A DNA stretch of 38,977 nucleotides, from the NCBI GenBank assembly GCA_004356555.1, contig SMWY01000091.1, forward strand, positions 1-38,977, read 5' to 3'. The position numbers were made by a program, and so were the translations under genes. The DNA is from Candidatus Dadabacteria bacterium (GTDB lineage: Bacteria; Desulfobacterota_D; UBA1144; Nemesobacterales; UBA2774). Below the pieces are notes generated by a model. The model had not been told where the DNA came from. It ran no database searches and worked only from the letters and a program-made list of their open reading frames with translations. This document shows positions 16,668 through 24,439 of the stretch, one piece after another (positions within the stretch are counted from its first letter, which is position 1; each line of letters opens with the position of its first letter).

Positions 16668-17627
16668 ATGGATCAACTAAAGATAGCGGCAGAAATCGCA
16701 CTAAGTGATTGTATGGCAGTAAAAGAGGGGGAGAGGGTTCTTATAATAACTGACGAACCGGCAAGAAAAATAGGATATGTTCTTTGGGAAGCTGCTAAAG
16801 ACTTGGGAGCGCAGGCAATACTTACTGAAATAATGACACCTAAATCAAATGGGGAAGAGCCGCCGGAGCCGGTCGCGGAACTTATGAAGTTAGTAGATGT
16901 AATCCTTATCCCAACCTCAAAATCACTAAGTCATACAGACTCAAGAAGAGCAGCAAGCAAAGCAGGCGTTCGTATAGCAACCCTTCCAGGAATCACAGAG
17001 GATATGATGATAAGAACATTGAACGCCGACTATAAAGAGATAGCAAAAAAGAGTGATAAACTCGCTGAGATTATCAGCCAAGGATCAAATGTAAGAATTA
17101 CGACTGAAAAGGGAACTGATATTAATCTTGTAGTAAAAGGCAGAGAAGGACACTCGGACACGGGCTTAAATCATAACCCGGGAGATTTCAGCAACCTTCC
17201 CGCAGGGGAGGCATATGTAGCCCCTATGGAGGGAAAATCAGAAGGTTTTATAGTGTTTGATGGTTCTATGGCAGGAGTTGGCAAACTTTGTGGGGAAGTT
17301 ATAAATGTTAAAGTCGAAGAGGGATTTGCGACCGAAATAACAGGGGGAGCTGCAGGAGAAAAACTATATTCAATTATGGAGCCTTTCGGAAAGCTCGCAT
17401 TTAATCTTGCAGAACTTGGAATTGGAACTCACGATAAAGCTCAAATTACCGGAGATGTCCTTGAGGACGAGAAGGCAATAGGAACAGTGCATATAGCTTT
17501 TGGTGACAACAAAAGCATGGGCGGAACAATAAGAGTTGCAAGCCATCTTGACGGCGTCATTATGGAGCCTACGGTAAGTGTTGATGGAGAAACGATAATG
17601 GAGAAAGGTAAGTTTTTAATACTGTAA
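16668..17627 (+). CDS. M29-type metalloaminopeptidase-like protein
   Basis: 319 aa, somewhat shorter than thermophilic aminopeptidases (about 370-410). The metal/active-site signatures of family M29 (AmpS/AmpT) are visible in order: NLPAGEAYVAPMEG (metal Glu), FNLAELGIGTH (Glu and His), LEDEKAIGTVHIAFGDN (His) and ASHLDGVIMEPTV (His-x-Asp). The N-terminal half is a Rossmann-like cap (VKEGERVLIITDEPARKIG). It probably releases N-terminal residues from peptides in the cytoplasm. The start ATG at 16668 has CGGAGG upstream. The next gene begins 39 bp downstream. Confidence 0.85.
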   Translation: MDQLKIAAEIALSDCMAVKEGERVLIITDEPARKIGYVLWEAAKDLGAQAILTEIMTPKSNGEEPPEPVAELMKLVDVILIPTSKSLSHTDSRRAASKAGVRIATLPGITEDMMIRTLNADYKEIAKKSDKLAEIISQGSNVRITTEKGTDINLVVKGREGHSDTGLNHNPGDFSNLPAGEAYVAPMEGKSEGFIVFDGSMAGVGKLCGEVINVKVEEGFATEITGGAAGEKLYSIMEPFGKLAFNLAELGIGTHDKAQITGDVLEDEKAIGTVHIAFGDNKSMGGTIRVASHLDGVIMEPTVSVDGETIMEKGKFLIL

Positions 17628-17666
17628 AATAACAAAACTAAAAGGCAATGTGGTAAATTTAATCAA

Positions 17667-19916
17667 ATGGAGACTGTAATCAACCGCTTTGTTTTACTAA
17701 ACCCTCCAAGTGTTTTTGAAGGAATTCTATTTTTCCTTTTATTGATTTTAGTACTTTACGGATCTTTTCGGAGTACCAAACACTTAGCCGGCTCTAAAAA
17801 AAGAGCTACCCTTATTTCCCTTCATTTATTATCGTTCCTATTAATAATATTCATTTTATTCAACCCCGGATTTAAGGTTGAACATTACAAGGAAGAAAAA
17901 AGGAACCTGGCTGTTTTGGTTGATAGTACATGGAGTATGAACCTTCCCGGGGATAGGGACGGAAATGTACGAACTGAGAAAGTAAAAAATTATTTAGAAC
18001 AAAATAATGACTTCCTCTCTCAAATGGAAAAGAATTTCTATGTTGAATATTTCTTCTTTGATCAAGAGCTAAAACCTACCTCACTTGATTCAATTCTTAA
18101 AAACGAACCTCTGGGCACTAAAACCAAAATCGGCAAGGTATTAGAGGAACTAATAGACAAGAAAAATAAAGGGGGGCTCGACGTAGCAATAATCATTTCA
18201 GACGGCGCTGACAATGATGGATCAACAAACATGTATGACAGGCTAAAAGGTATAGATCTCATAATTAATACAGTGAGCCCGGTTACAGTAGATAGTATGA
18301 ATGATGTGTGGATAGACGATATAATTTCAAGCGAAGTAGCCTTCCTTAGATACCCTTTTTCAATCGAGGTGGTAATAAAAACAAGCAGACCGGAAAACTT
18401 TAAAATACCCGTAACACTCTATAAAGAAGATAAATTAATGTCTATAAAAGAGGCTTCTATAAACCCCGAATCAAAAGAGGCAAGAGTAAAGTTTGAAATA
18501 AATCCCTTATCACTTGGGCGAAAAATTTACACTGTATACATCCCCGTATTATCTGAAGAACTTATAACCGAAAACAATCAAAAGTCCTTCTTCACAGATG
18601 TTATTATTAACAAAATCCGCGTTCTTCACGTAGCCGGAAGCCCTTCATGGGACGTAAAATTTCTAAGGAAGGCACTCAAAAGAAACCCAAATATTGACCT
18701 TGTATCCTTCTTTATTCTAAGAGACCCTTCAGACCTTGTATTCGCCTCGGAAAGAGAACTAAGCTTAATACCTTTCCCTGTTAATGAGATATTCAGCAAG
18801 GAACTAGACACCTTTGATGTCGTAATATTCCAGAATTTCCATTTTCAACCCTACGGAATCTTCGGATTCCACCTGAAGAATTTAAAAGACTATGTTTCAA
18901 AGGACGGCGGCGCATTCCTTATGATTGGCGGTAGCAACAGTTTTAACAGCGGGGATTACGGGAGGACCTTAATTTCAGATATTTTGCCGGTCGAACTGGA
19001 CTACTTACCCACAACTCTATCTGAAACAATAAGTAACCAAGAATTCCACCCTGAACTCACCGCTATTGGAAAAAACCATCCGATTACAAGAATTGTCCCA
19101 AATAAAGATGAAAATGAAAGGCACTGGAAAAAAATGCCGGAACTTGAAGGACTAAATATCGTTCAGGGATTAAACCAATCAGCTATGTCATTATTAAAAA
19201 CTCCTGATGGACAGTCAATATTAGCTATTGAAAATGTAGATTTCGGAAAGGTTGCAGCGTTTATGTCTGATTCATCCTGGAAATGGAATTTTGTCCTGGG
19301 GAGTGAAGGCAATGTGTCTCCTCATTATGAAAAGTTTTGGAACAGGTTATTTCTATGGTTTCTAAATGACCCTGAATTAAAAGATATTAGGGTAAAAACG
19401 GATAAGCCAATTTATAATCCGGGAGAAAATGCTAAAATAGAAATTTCGACACTAGGAGATGATTTGAATAATCAAAAAGCCCTACCCCTACTGATTTATC
19501 CAAACGGCATGGAGAACGAAATCGAATTAGAGAAAACTTCTTACAATAGATTGATCGGTAAGGTACAGGTTGGAGGAAGCGGAATTCATAAAATATCGGT
19601 AAACCCAGGTACTGACTCAAGTCTATATAATGATTTAAATGTGAGCGAGACGATTTTTATTGTCGAACCTCCTGAAAATGAAGTACGGGGCCCTACTGCA
19701 AACAACAATATCTTACAATCCCTGGCCGAGAGAACTGGGGGAAAATACATAACTACAGATGACAGACTTGAGAACCTTAAAATTGATACATCTAAAAAGA
19801 AAACAATAACAGGTTATAAAACAATGAGGTTCTGGGATAATCCCCTGACTTTTGTAGTGCTCCTGGGTCTGTTATCATCAGAATGGCTATTAAGAAGAAG
19901 ATGGGGACTAAAGTAG
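17667..19916 (+). CDS. Membrane protein with VWA-like and glutamine-amidotransferase-like domains
   Basis: 749 aa, function unknown. Two transmembrane helices (about 17-33 and 48-66) are followed by a von Willebrand A-like domain with a modified metal site: DSTWS (86-90), the GTKTKIG threonines (150-156) and IISDG (177-180). A beta-sandwich region follows, then a class I GATase-like fold (about 317-445; RVLHVAGSPSWDVKFLRKAL and FLMIGGSNSF) without a visible catalytic Cys. A further beta-rich region precedes a C-terminal helix (about 728-744) and a basic RRRWGLK tail. Similar large proteins sit beside BatA/MoxR clusters in many bacteria; no MoxR or BatA is here. Most of the chain should be periplasmic. 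Confidence 0.8.
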   Translation: METVINRFVLLNPPSVFEGILFFLLLILVLYGSFRSTKHLAGSKKRATLISLHLLSFLLIIFILFNPGFKVEHYKEEKRNLAVLVDSTWSMNLPGDRDGNVRTEKVKNYLEQNNDFLSQMEKNFYVEYFFFDQELKPTSLDSILKNEPLGTKTKIGKVLEELIDKKNKGGLDVAIIISDGADNDGSTNMYDRLKGIDLIINTVSPVTVDSMNDVWIDDIISSEVAFLRYPFSIEVVIKTSRPENFKIPVTLYKEDKLMSIKEASINPESKEARVKFEINPLSLGRKIYTVYIPVLSEELITENNQKSFFTDVIINKIRVLHVAGSPSWDVKFLRKALKRNPNIDLVSFFILRDPSDLVFASERELSLIPFPVNEIFSKELDTFDVVIFQNFHFQPYGIFGFHLKNLKDYVSKDGGAFLMIGGSNSFNSGDYGRTLISDILPVELDYLPTTLSETISNQEFHPELTAIGKNHPITRIVPNKDENERHWKKMPELEGLNIVQGLNQSAMSLLKTPDGQSILAIENVDFGKVAAFMSDSSWKWNFVLGSEGNVSPHYEKFWNRLFLWFLNDPELKDIRVKTDKPIYNPGENAKIEISTLGDDLNNQKALPLLIYPNGMENEIELEKTSYNRLIGKVQVGGSGIHKISVNPGTDSSLYNDLNVSETIFIVEPPENEVRGPTANNNILQSLAERTGGKYITTDDRLENLKIDTSKKKTITGYKTMRFWDNPLTFVVLLGLLSSEWLLRRRWGLK

Positions 19917-19973
19917 TCATAAATGACCTGGTAACATATTGCTATAGTTCATATAAATATTGGAGAGATAAGA

Positions 19974-20738
19974 ATGTTACTTGCTGTAGACATAGGGAAT
20001 ACAAACATAGTTTTTGGCTTATTTGAAGGGGATGAGATTAAGAGTCACTGGAGGATAGGCAGTGATAAATCCAGAACCTCCGACGAATATGGTGTTCTGT
20101 TCAAGAAGTTAATAGAGATTAAGGAAATAGACACCGATCAAATAAAAGGAGCCGCTATTTCATGCGTCGTTCCTACTCTTCTTGAAACCATATTAGACGC
20201 AATTAATACCTACTTTGGCGTAGACCCGATCATTGTAGGTCCCGGTATAAAAACCGGGATGCCTATTCTATACCATAACCCAAAAGAAGTGGGAGCAGAC
20301 CGTATAGTAAACGGTGTAAGCGCCTATGAAAAATTCCATAAGAGCGTAATAGTAGTTGATTTCGGCACTGCAACTACTTTTGATTGTATATCCGATAAAG
20401 GCGAATATATAGGCGGAGTAATCACCCCGGGACTACATATTTCTGCAGAAGCCCTTTACCAACATGCATCAAAACTCCCAAGGGTTGAGATTATCAAACC
20501 TGATAATGTAATAGGAAAAACAACCGTTGAAAGTATTCAATCCGGGCTTGTGCACGGATACGCAGGGCTCGTAGACGGTATAGTCAAAAAAATAAAAGCA
20601 GAATTGAAAACCGATCCTAAAGTCATAGCTACAGGCGGGTCTGCTGAGCTCATAGCAAAAGAGAGTGAAACGATTGAATCTGTCGATGATTTTCTTACCT
20701 TACATGGACTAAAGCTCATCTATGAAAGAAACCTTTAA
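19974..20738 (+). CDS. coaX: Type III pantothenate kinase
   Basis: Phosphorylates pantothenate in the first step of CoA synthesis; a cytoplasmic ASKHA-fold dimer, insensitive to CoA feedback. 254 aa, typical. Motifs: LAVDIGNTNIVFGLFEG (phosphate-1 site with the catalytic Asp), GADRIVNGVSAYEKF, VIVVDFGTATTFDCI (phosphate-2) and GGVITPGLHISAEALYQHA. A good GGAGAG ribosome site precedes ATG 19974. Its last 17 bases overlap the next gene. CoaX often neighbours birA, but no birA is seen here. Confidence 0.97.
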   Translation: MLLAVDIGNTNIVFGLFEGDEIKSHWRIGSDKSRTSDEYGVLFKKLIEIKEIDTDQIKGAAISCVVPTLLETILDAINTYFGVDPIIVGPGIKTGMPILYHNPKEVGADRIVNGVSAYEKFHKSVIVVDFGTATTFDCISDKGEYIGGVITPGLHISAEALYQHASKLPRVEIIKPDNVIGKTTVESIQSGLVHGYAGLVDGIVKKIKAELKTDPKVIATGGSAELIAKESETIESVDDFLTLHGLKLIYERNL

Positions 20739-21111
20739 TTTCCTCATACGAAAACACAACACCCCTCATCCTCACTATGACCTTTATCTCGAAGTAGGAG
20801 ATGAATTAAAGTCATGGATTATTCCAAATGGTATTCCTACAATTAAGAAAGAAAAAAAAGTAGCAGTCGAGAACGAAATCCTTGACGAACCAATAGACAA
20901 TCTCGAATCTCAAGAAATATTTGAGGACGCTTACGGAAAAGGAAAAACAAAGCTCTGGGACAAGGGTATATATACTCTTGAAACCAATAAGAAAATAAAA
21001 ATCATAATCAAAGCCGAGGGCAACAAATTTAACGGAAAGTTCTTATTACATGTCCCTAACTGGGGGAGATGGACCAAGAAGAGGCTTTGGACGCTTGAGA
21101 TGATTCGGTAA
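20722..21111 (+). CDS. Stand-alone LigD-type 3'-phosphoesterase-domain protein, diverged
   Basis: 129 aa. It resembles the N-terminal 3'-phosphoesterase module of bacterial NHEJ ligase LigD, here without ligase or polymerase domains. Residues IRKHNTPHPHYDLYLEVGDE and LKSWIIPNGIP align with the LigD KH-x5-HYDxRLE and LxSWAVPKGP motifs. The metal ligands His12, His18 and Asp20 (LigD His42, His48, Asp50) are kept. The LigD Arg52 position is Tyr22, and the DHP His84 position appears as Glu56 in LDEPID. YGKGKTKLWDKGIY matches the EYGAGxxxxWDxGxw stretch. Overlap with coaX by 17 bases suggests cotranscription. Activity is uncertain given the changed residues. No Ku or LigD gene is in the window. 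Confidence 0.78.
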   Translation: MKETFNFLIRKHNTPHPHYDLYLEVGDELKSWIIPNGIPTIKKEKKVAVENEILDEPIDNLESQEIFEDAYGKGKTKLWDKGIYTLETNKKIKIIIKAEGNKFNGKFLLHVPNWGRWTKKRLWTLEMIR

Positions 21112-21391
21112 GTACAGGATCTCTCAAATTTATTTGAGATGACAAAGAGTATCCGCGCGCGGACTAGTTCTAAAAGATGAGATGCTGAAGTTTGGGTGTA
21201 ATGAGATGATGAGCCAAGACTAGTTGTGTTCTTGCTCTTAGGAGAAGGCGTCCAGTTCTTGTGCTAACTCAGAACTGTAGTTCAGCATGACTGAAAAACA
21301 AATCCCTCTTTATCTCCCTTTTCCTAAGGGAGAAGAAAAAGTAAGGAAAGACTTAACTATTCGGGGTTTATGTAATACAATCAAGGGCTAA
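21112..21391. repeat. Structured, repeat-like intergenic element (several inverted repeats)
   Basis: This 280-bp non-coding gap contains many inverted repeats: an 8-bp stem TCTCAAAT/ATTTGAGA (21122-21139), a perfect 12-bp GC palindrome TCCGCGCGCGGA (21152-21163), CAGTTCT/AGAACTG (21253-21277), ATGCTGAA (21182-21189) paired at distance with TTCAGCAT (21281-21288), and TCTCCCTT/AAGGGAGA (21313-21333). GACTAGTT occurs twice (21162 and 21218). On the minus strand, segments such as GTCATGCTGAAC and TTCAGCATCTCATC look like the interspersed, MITE-like repeats common in many environmental bacteria. It has no ORF. I think it is a decayed repeat element; whether other copies exist cannot be tested here. 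Confidence 0.55.
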
Positions 21392-22732
21392 ATGAACAAG
21401 AAGCTTATTATATTGCTGAGCGGGCTTATATCGGTTGGGATATATATGTTCTTGCCTGCCGACAAAAATGTGCTCAAAGGGCTTGCAATACTATTCTTTA
21501 TAGCAGCATTGTGGATTACAGAAGCACTTCCTATAACTGTGACCGCATTACTCGTGCCTATAGTTGCAGTTATGACCGGAATATTTGACGTAAGAGAAGC
21601 GCTCAGCTATTTTGCCCATCCAATAATATTCTTATTCTTAGGTGGATTCGGTCTGGCGGCTGCACTACACAAATACAACCTCGATGAGCTGTTCGCAGGT
21701 TTCATCATGAAGACTGCTGGCTCTAAGATGATTTTCTCAGTTATAGGCTTATTTATCGCGACTGCTCTAATCAGTATGTGGATTAGTAACACGGCTACTA
21801 CCGCTATAATGCTTCCTGTGGCGCTCGGGCTAATCTCAAAGATAAAGGAAAGAAATCATACAACTGAAGTGTTCATTTTGCTGGGAGTTGCCTTCTCTGC
21901 CAACATAGGTGGGATTGGGACTATAATTGGGAGCCCGCCGAATGCAATAACGGCTGCTAATCTGGGGCTTAGTTTTAGCGAATGGCTCTCAATAGGCATA
22001 CCGTTCATGCTGATACTATTTCCGATTATGGTGATAGTTCTTTACGTAATACTAAAACCTAAATTTCCGGATATGGCGGCTATTTACACAATCAAAACCC
22101 AAGACGTTTTCTGCAACAAAAAGAGTTATGCAGTAGTATCAATATTCGGCTTTACTATAATTTTATGGCTGCTTAGCAAACCAATATCGACTTGGCTTGG
22201 AATAGAAAAAGGTTTTGACTCGATTATCGCAGTATTCGCAATAGTACTATTAGTTTTATTCAGAACGATAAAATGGAAAGAGATTGAAAATTTCGCAGAC
22301 TGGGGAGTGCTTCTTCTTTTTGGGGGAGGATTGGTATTAAGCGGTATATTATCAGAAACAGGAGCAAGTGTATACTTAGCGAAATTAGTTGAAACTCATT
22401 TGGTAAATTACGGACCGTTCTTGTTGGTACTTGGAGCGGTAACTCTTATGATTTTTTTGACCGAGGTAGCAAGCAACACTGCAAGCGCTGCAATATTGGT
22501 CCCAATTTTTCTCGTACTCGGCCAGGAAATTGGGCATTTCCCACCATATGAACTTGCGCTTACAGTGGGAATTGCCGCCTCGTGCGCCTTTATGCTCCCA
22601 GTTGCCACACCGCCAAACGCTCTGGTATTTGGAACAGAAAGAATAAAACTGAAAGAGATGATGAAGGTTGGATTTGTATTGAATATTATATGCGCCTTGG
22701 TAATTAGTGTTGTGGCTTACTTAATTTTTTGA
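21392..22732 (+). CDS. DASS/SLC13-family anion (dicarboxylate or sulfate) symporter
   Basis: 446 aa multi-spanning inner-membrane transporter, probably sodium-coupled. The two SNT signatures that bind sodium and substrate in VcINDY-type proteins are present: SNTATT (132-137) and SNTASA (361-366), along with paired SPPNA (181-185) and TPPNA (406-410) helix breaks. The inverted two-repeat architecture is clear. In the SNT family, Asn-Thr motifs favour di- or tricarboxylates, but sulfate or phosphate transport cannot be excluded. It stands alone; its stop is 14 bp from the convergent epimerase gene. Confidence 0.92.
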   Translation: MNKKLIILLSGLISVGIYMFLPADKNVLKGLAILFFIAALWITEALPITVTALLVPIVAVMTGIFDVREALSYFAHPIIFLFLGGFGLAAALHKYNLDELFAGFIMKTAGSKMIFSVIGLFIATALISMWISNTATTAIMLPVALGLISKIKERNHTTEVFILLGVAFSANIGGIGTIIGSPPNAITAANLGLSFSEWLSIGIPFMLILFPIMVIVLYVILKPKFPDMAAIYTIKTQDVFCNKKSYAVVSIFGFTIILWLLSKPISTWLGIEKGFDSIIAVFAIVLLVLFRTIKWKEIENFADWGVLLLFGGGLVLSGILSETGASVYLAKLVETHLVNYGPFLLVLGAVTLMIFLTEVASNTASAAILVPIFLVLGQEIGHFPPYELALTVGIAASCAFMLPVATPPNALVFGTERIKLKEMMKVGFVLNIICALVISVVAYLIF

Positions 22733-22746
22733 GGAAGCCACATAAA

Positions 22747-23175
22747 TCAATCGGCTTTATTAACTTCAGCAAGCTCGACAAGGACTCCATTCATTGCCTT
22801 GGGATGGATAAATGCAACTCTTGAATTGTAGGCGCCGGGGCGTGGAGATTCATCAATCAATCTTACACCCTGCTTTTTAAGTCTTTCGAGCACGGCTTCG
22901 ATATCGTCTACTTTAAAACATATATGGTGAATTCCCTCACCTCTTTTATCCAGAAACTTTGAGATAGGAGAGTTTTCGTCCATAGGTTCAAGTAGCTCAA
23001 TGGCAGTACCGCCGTCCTCAGGCACAAGCATTGAGGTATTAACTCCTTGATCCTCCACAACCTCGCGGTGTTCAACCCTAAGCCCAAGCGCAGTCTTATA
23101 TACTTCTTCTACTGCACTAAGATCTTTTACTGCAATAGCAACATGATATAAGTTTTCCAGTATGCCCTTTTCCAT
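22747..23175 (-). CDS. mce: Methylmalonyl-CoA epimerase
   Basis: Interconverts (R)- and (S)-methylmalonyl-CoA in propionate and odd-chain/branched amino-acid metabolism. 142 aa, two VOC (glyoxalase-fold) modules. Metal-site residues are His11 (YHVAIAV), His83/His84 (EGIHHICFKVDDIE) and Glu134 (GVLVELAE), with AIELLEP in the middle. The spacing and the HHICFKVDDIE and RPGAYNSRVAFIHPKAMNGV segments distinguish it from glyoxalase I. Methylmalonyl-CoA mutase is not in the window. A candidate promoter lies just upstream. Confidence 0.95.
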   Translation of the reverse strand: MEKGILENLYHVAIAVKDLSAVEEVYKTALGLRVEHREVVEDQGVNTSMLVPEDGGTAIELLEPMDENSPISKFLDKRGEGIHHICFKVDDIEAVLERLKKQGVRLIDESPRPGAYNSRVAFIHPKAMNGVLVELAEVNKAD

Positions 23176-23212
23176 AAATTATATTCCTCTCAATAATTAG
23201 TGATTTATTTGT

Positions 23213-23241
23213 ATTATACGATTATCAGAATATACCTACAA
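23213..23241 (-). promoter_or_regulatory. Candidate promoter of the methylmalonyl-CoA epimerase gene
   Basis: Minus strand TTGTAG (23241-23236), a 17-base spacer and a perfect TATAAT (23218-23213), 38 bases before the ATG. The -35 is weak (3 of 6) but the spacing is ideal. Confidence 0.45.
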
Positions 23242-23300
23242 ATTTTAATTATGTGTAAAAACAGACCATTACAATATAAACTTATGTCATTATATAAGAT

Positions 23301-24425
23301 TTAATCCTTAGAATCATAGCCTGTGAGCTCAACATAGCCCTTTCCTGAAAATCCCTCACCAGAGATTTTGACAGCTCCCTCCCAGTAAATAAATGAGTGT
23401 AGGAGCTCTTGGTCTTGCAATAGCGGAACTACGTTTAATTCAATATCGTGTCCGGGAATAGAAATTCGCCATTTTGAAGGGTAATCAATACCTGTTTTTG
23501 AACTTTTCCATGTATCAAGAACTTCAATTTCAAAATCCGCTGCCTTAAGAGGTGTTAAGTCACCGTTTTTATTGACTATACTGCCTGAGGAATAGTTATC
23601 GATTCCACCGTCTTTTAGCCTAAGCTGATAGAGCATAATCTCCCGCCCGTCATCGAGTTGAATAGAAAACCAGTCCCAGCCCTCCTGATTCTCTCCAAGC
23701 GCGCTTGTACTCCATTCACGATCTAACCAGCTTAGACCACGAACTTCAAATTCCTGACCATCTATGATAACTCTGCCCGATGTATCAATGCGTGTTTGAG
23801 AGAAATAGTAAGACGCGTTTCCCGGTTCCTGACTTTTCTGACTAAGACCCTTATCGCCTTGTAGAACCACAGGCTTAGCGGGTTTTAACAACAAATTTAT
23901 AGAAATAGAACCATCGGTTGCCTTAAGTTTGAAACTTTTGCCCTCCCCTTGGACAGACCAGTCATCTATCCAAACTCGAAACGGCATACGCTCAGCACCT
24001 GCAAGTCCTAGAGCGCTCCTACTCCAGCGTTCGCTTGAATAAAATTCTCCGTTTTCAATATCGCTCAGTGCAAAGTGTGCAAAATATATCTGGTTTGAAG
24101 CCCATTCGGACTCTCTATCTACTTCATAAGAACTTAAGGCACGCCTGAAGAAGGTAAGCTGGTAGCCGAAATCCCGGCCCGAAGAGTCTACGAGATTACC
24201 AGTATAGTACCACCACTCAGTTTGATATTCAGGATGGGGGCCGAAGTCCTTGGGGAATTTAAAGTCTCTGGGCATTTGGACCCTTTTAAATCCGCTTATA
24301 TCATATCCTGAAAGAGACTGGGCAATATTGCCCGTTTCTTGAGCACTTCTGTTATCACCGCATGAAGTTACAATTACCGCTATAAATACCAAAGCTATAA
24401 CAAAATTTATAGGCCGAAAATCCAT
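23301..24425 (-). CDS. AttH/CrtC-like lipocalin-fold lipoprotein
   Basis: 374 aa. A hydrophobic export segment ends in lipobox VTS-C22, then two lipocalin-like domains of the AttH/carotenoid 1,2-hydratase (CrtC) family: PEYQTEWWYYTGNL, GYQLTFFRRAL, IYFAHFALSDIE, SYYFSQTRIDTSG and LDREWST. WDWFSIQLDDGREIMLYQLR is also characteristic. Despite CrtC similarity, a carotenoid role is unlikely: it is the third gene of an ABC-transporter operon, 14 bp after the permease, matching the AttH component of AttEFGH-type systems. It is probably anchored facing the periplasm. The ligand is unknown. Confidence 0.9.
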   Translation of the reverse strand: MDFRPINFVIALVFIAVIVTSCGDNRSAQETGNIAQSLSGYDISGFKRVQMPRDFKFPKDFGPHPEYQTEWWYYTGNLVDSSGRDFGYQLTFFRRALSSYEVDRESEWASNQIYFAHFALSDIENGEFYSSERWSRSALGLAGAERMPFRVWIDDWSVQGEGKSFKLKATDGSISINLLLKPAKPVVLQGDKGLSQKSQEPGNASYYFSQTRIDTSGRVIIDGQEFEVRGLSWLDREWSTSALGENQEGWDWFSIQLDDGREIMLYQLRLKDGGIDNYSSGSIVNKNGDLTPLKAADFEIEVLDTWKSSKTGIDYPSKWRISIPGHDIELNVVPLLQDQELLHSFIYWEGAVKISGEGFSGKGYVELTGYDSKD

Positions 24426-24439
24426 TTATTAAACTCTCC

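Noticed and set aside
20722..21111. An NHEJ repair locus
   Set aside because: Only a diverged phosphoesterase domain is present; there is no Ku, ligase or polymerase domain in the window.
22712..22741. Inverted repeat GTGGCTT/AAGCCAC at the convergent ends of the anion transporter and methylmalonyl-CoA epimerase as a terminator
   Set aside because: The loop is 16 nt and neither strand has a T-run after the stem, so it is not a convincing intrinsic terminator.
23301..24425. Carotenoid 1,2-hydratase (CrtC) function for the lipocalin-like protein
   Set aside because: There are no carotenoid genes nearby, it has a lipoprotein signal, and it is third in an ABC operon that matches AttEFGH; CrtC similarity reflects the shared fold.
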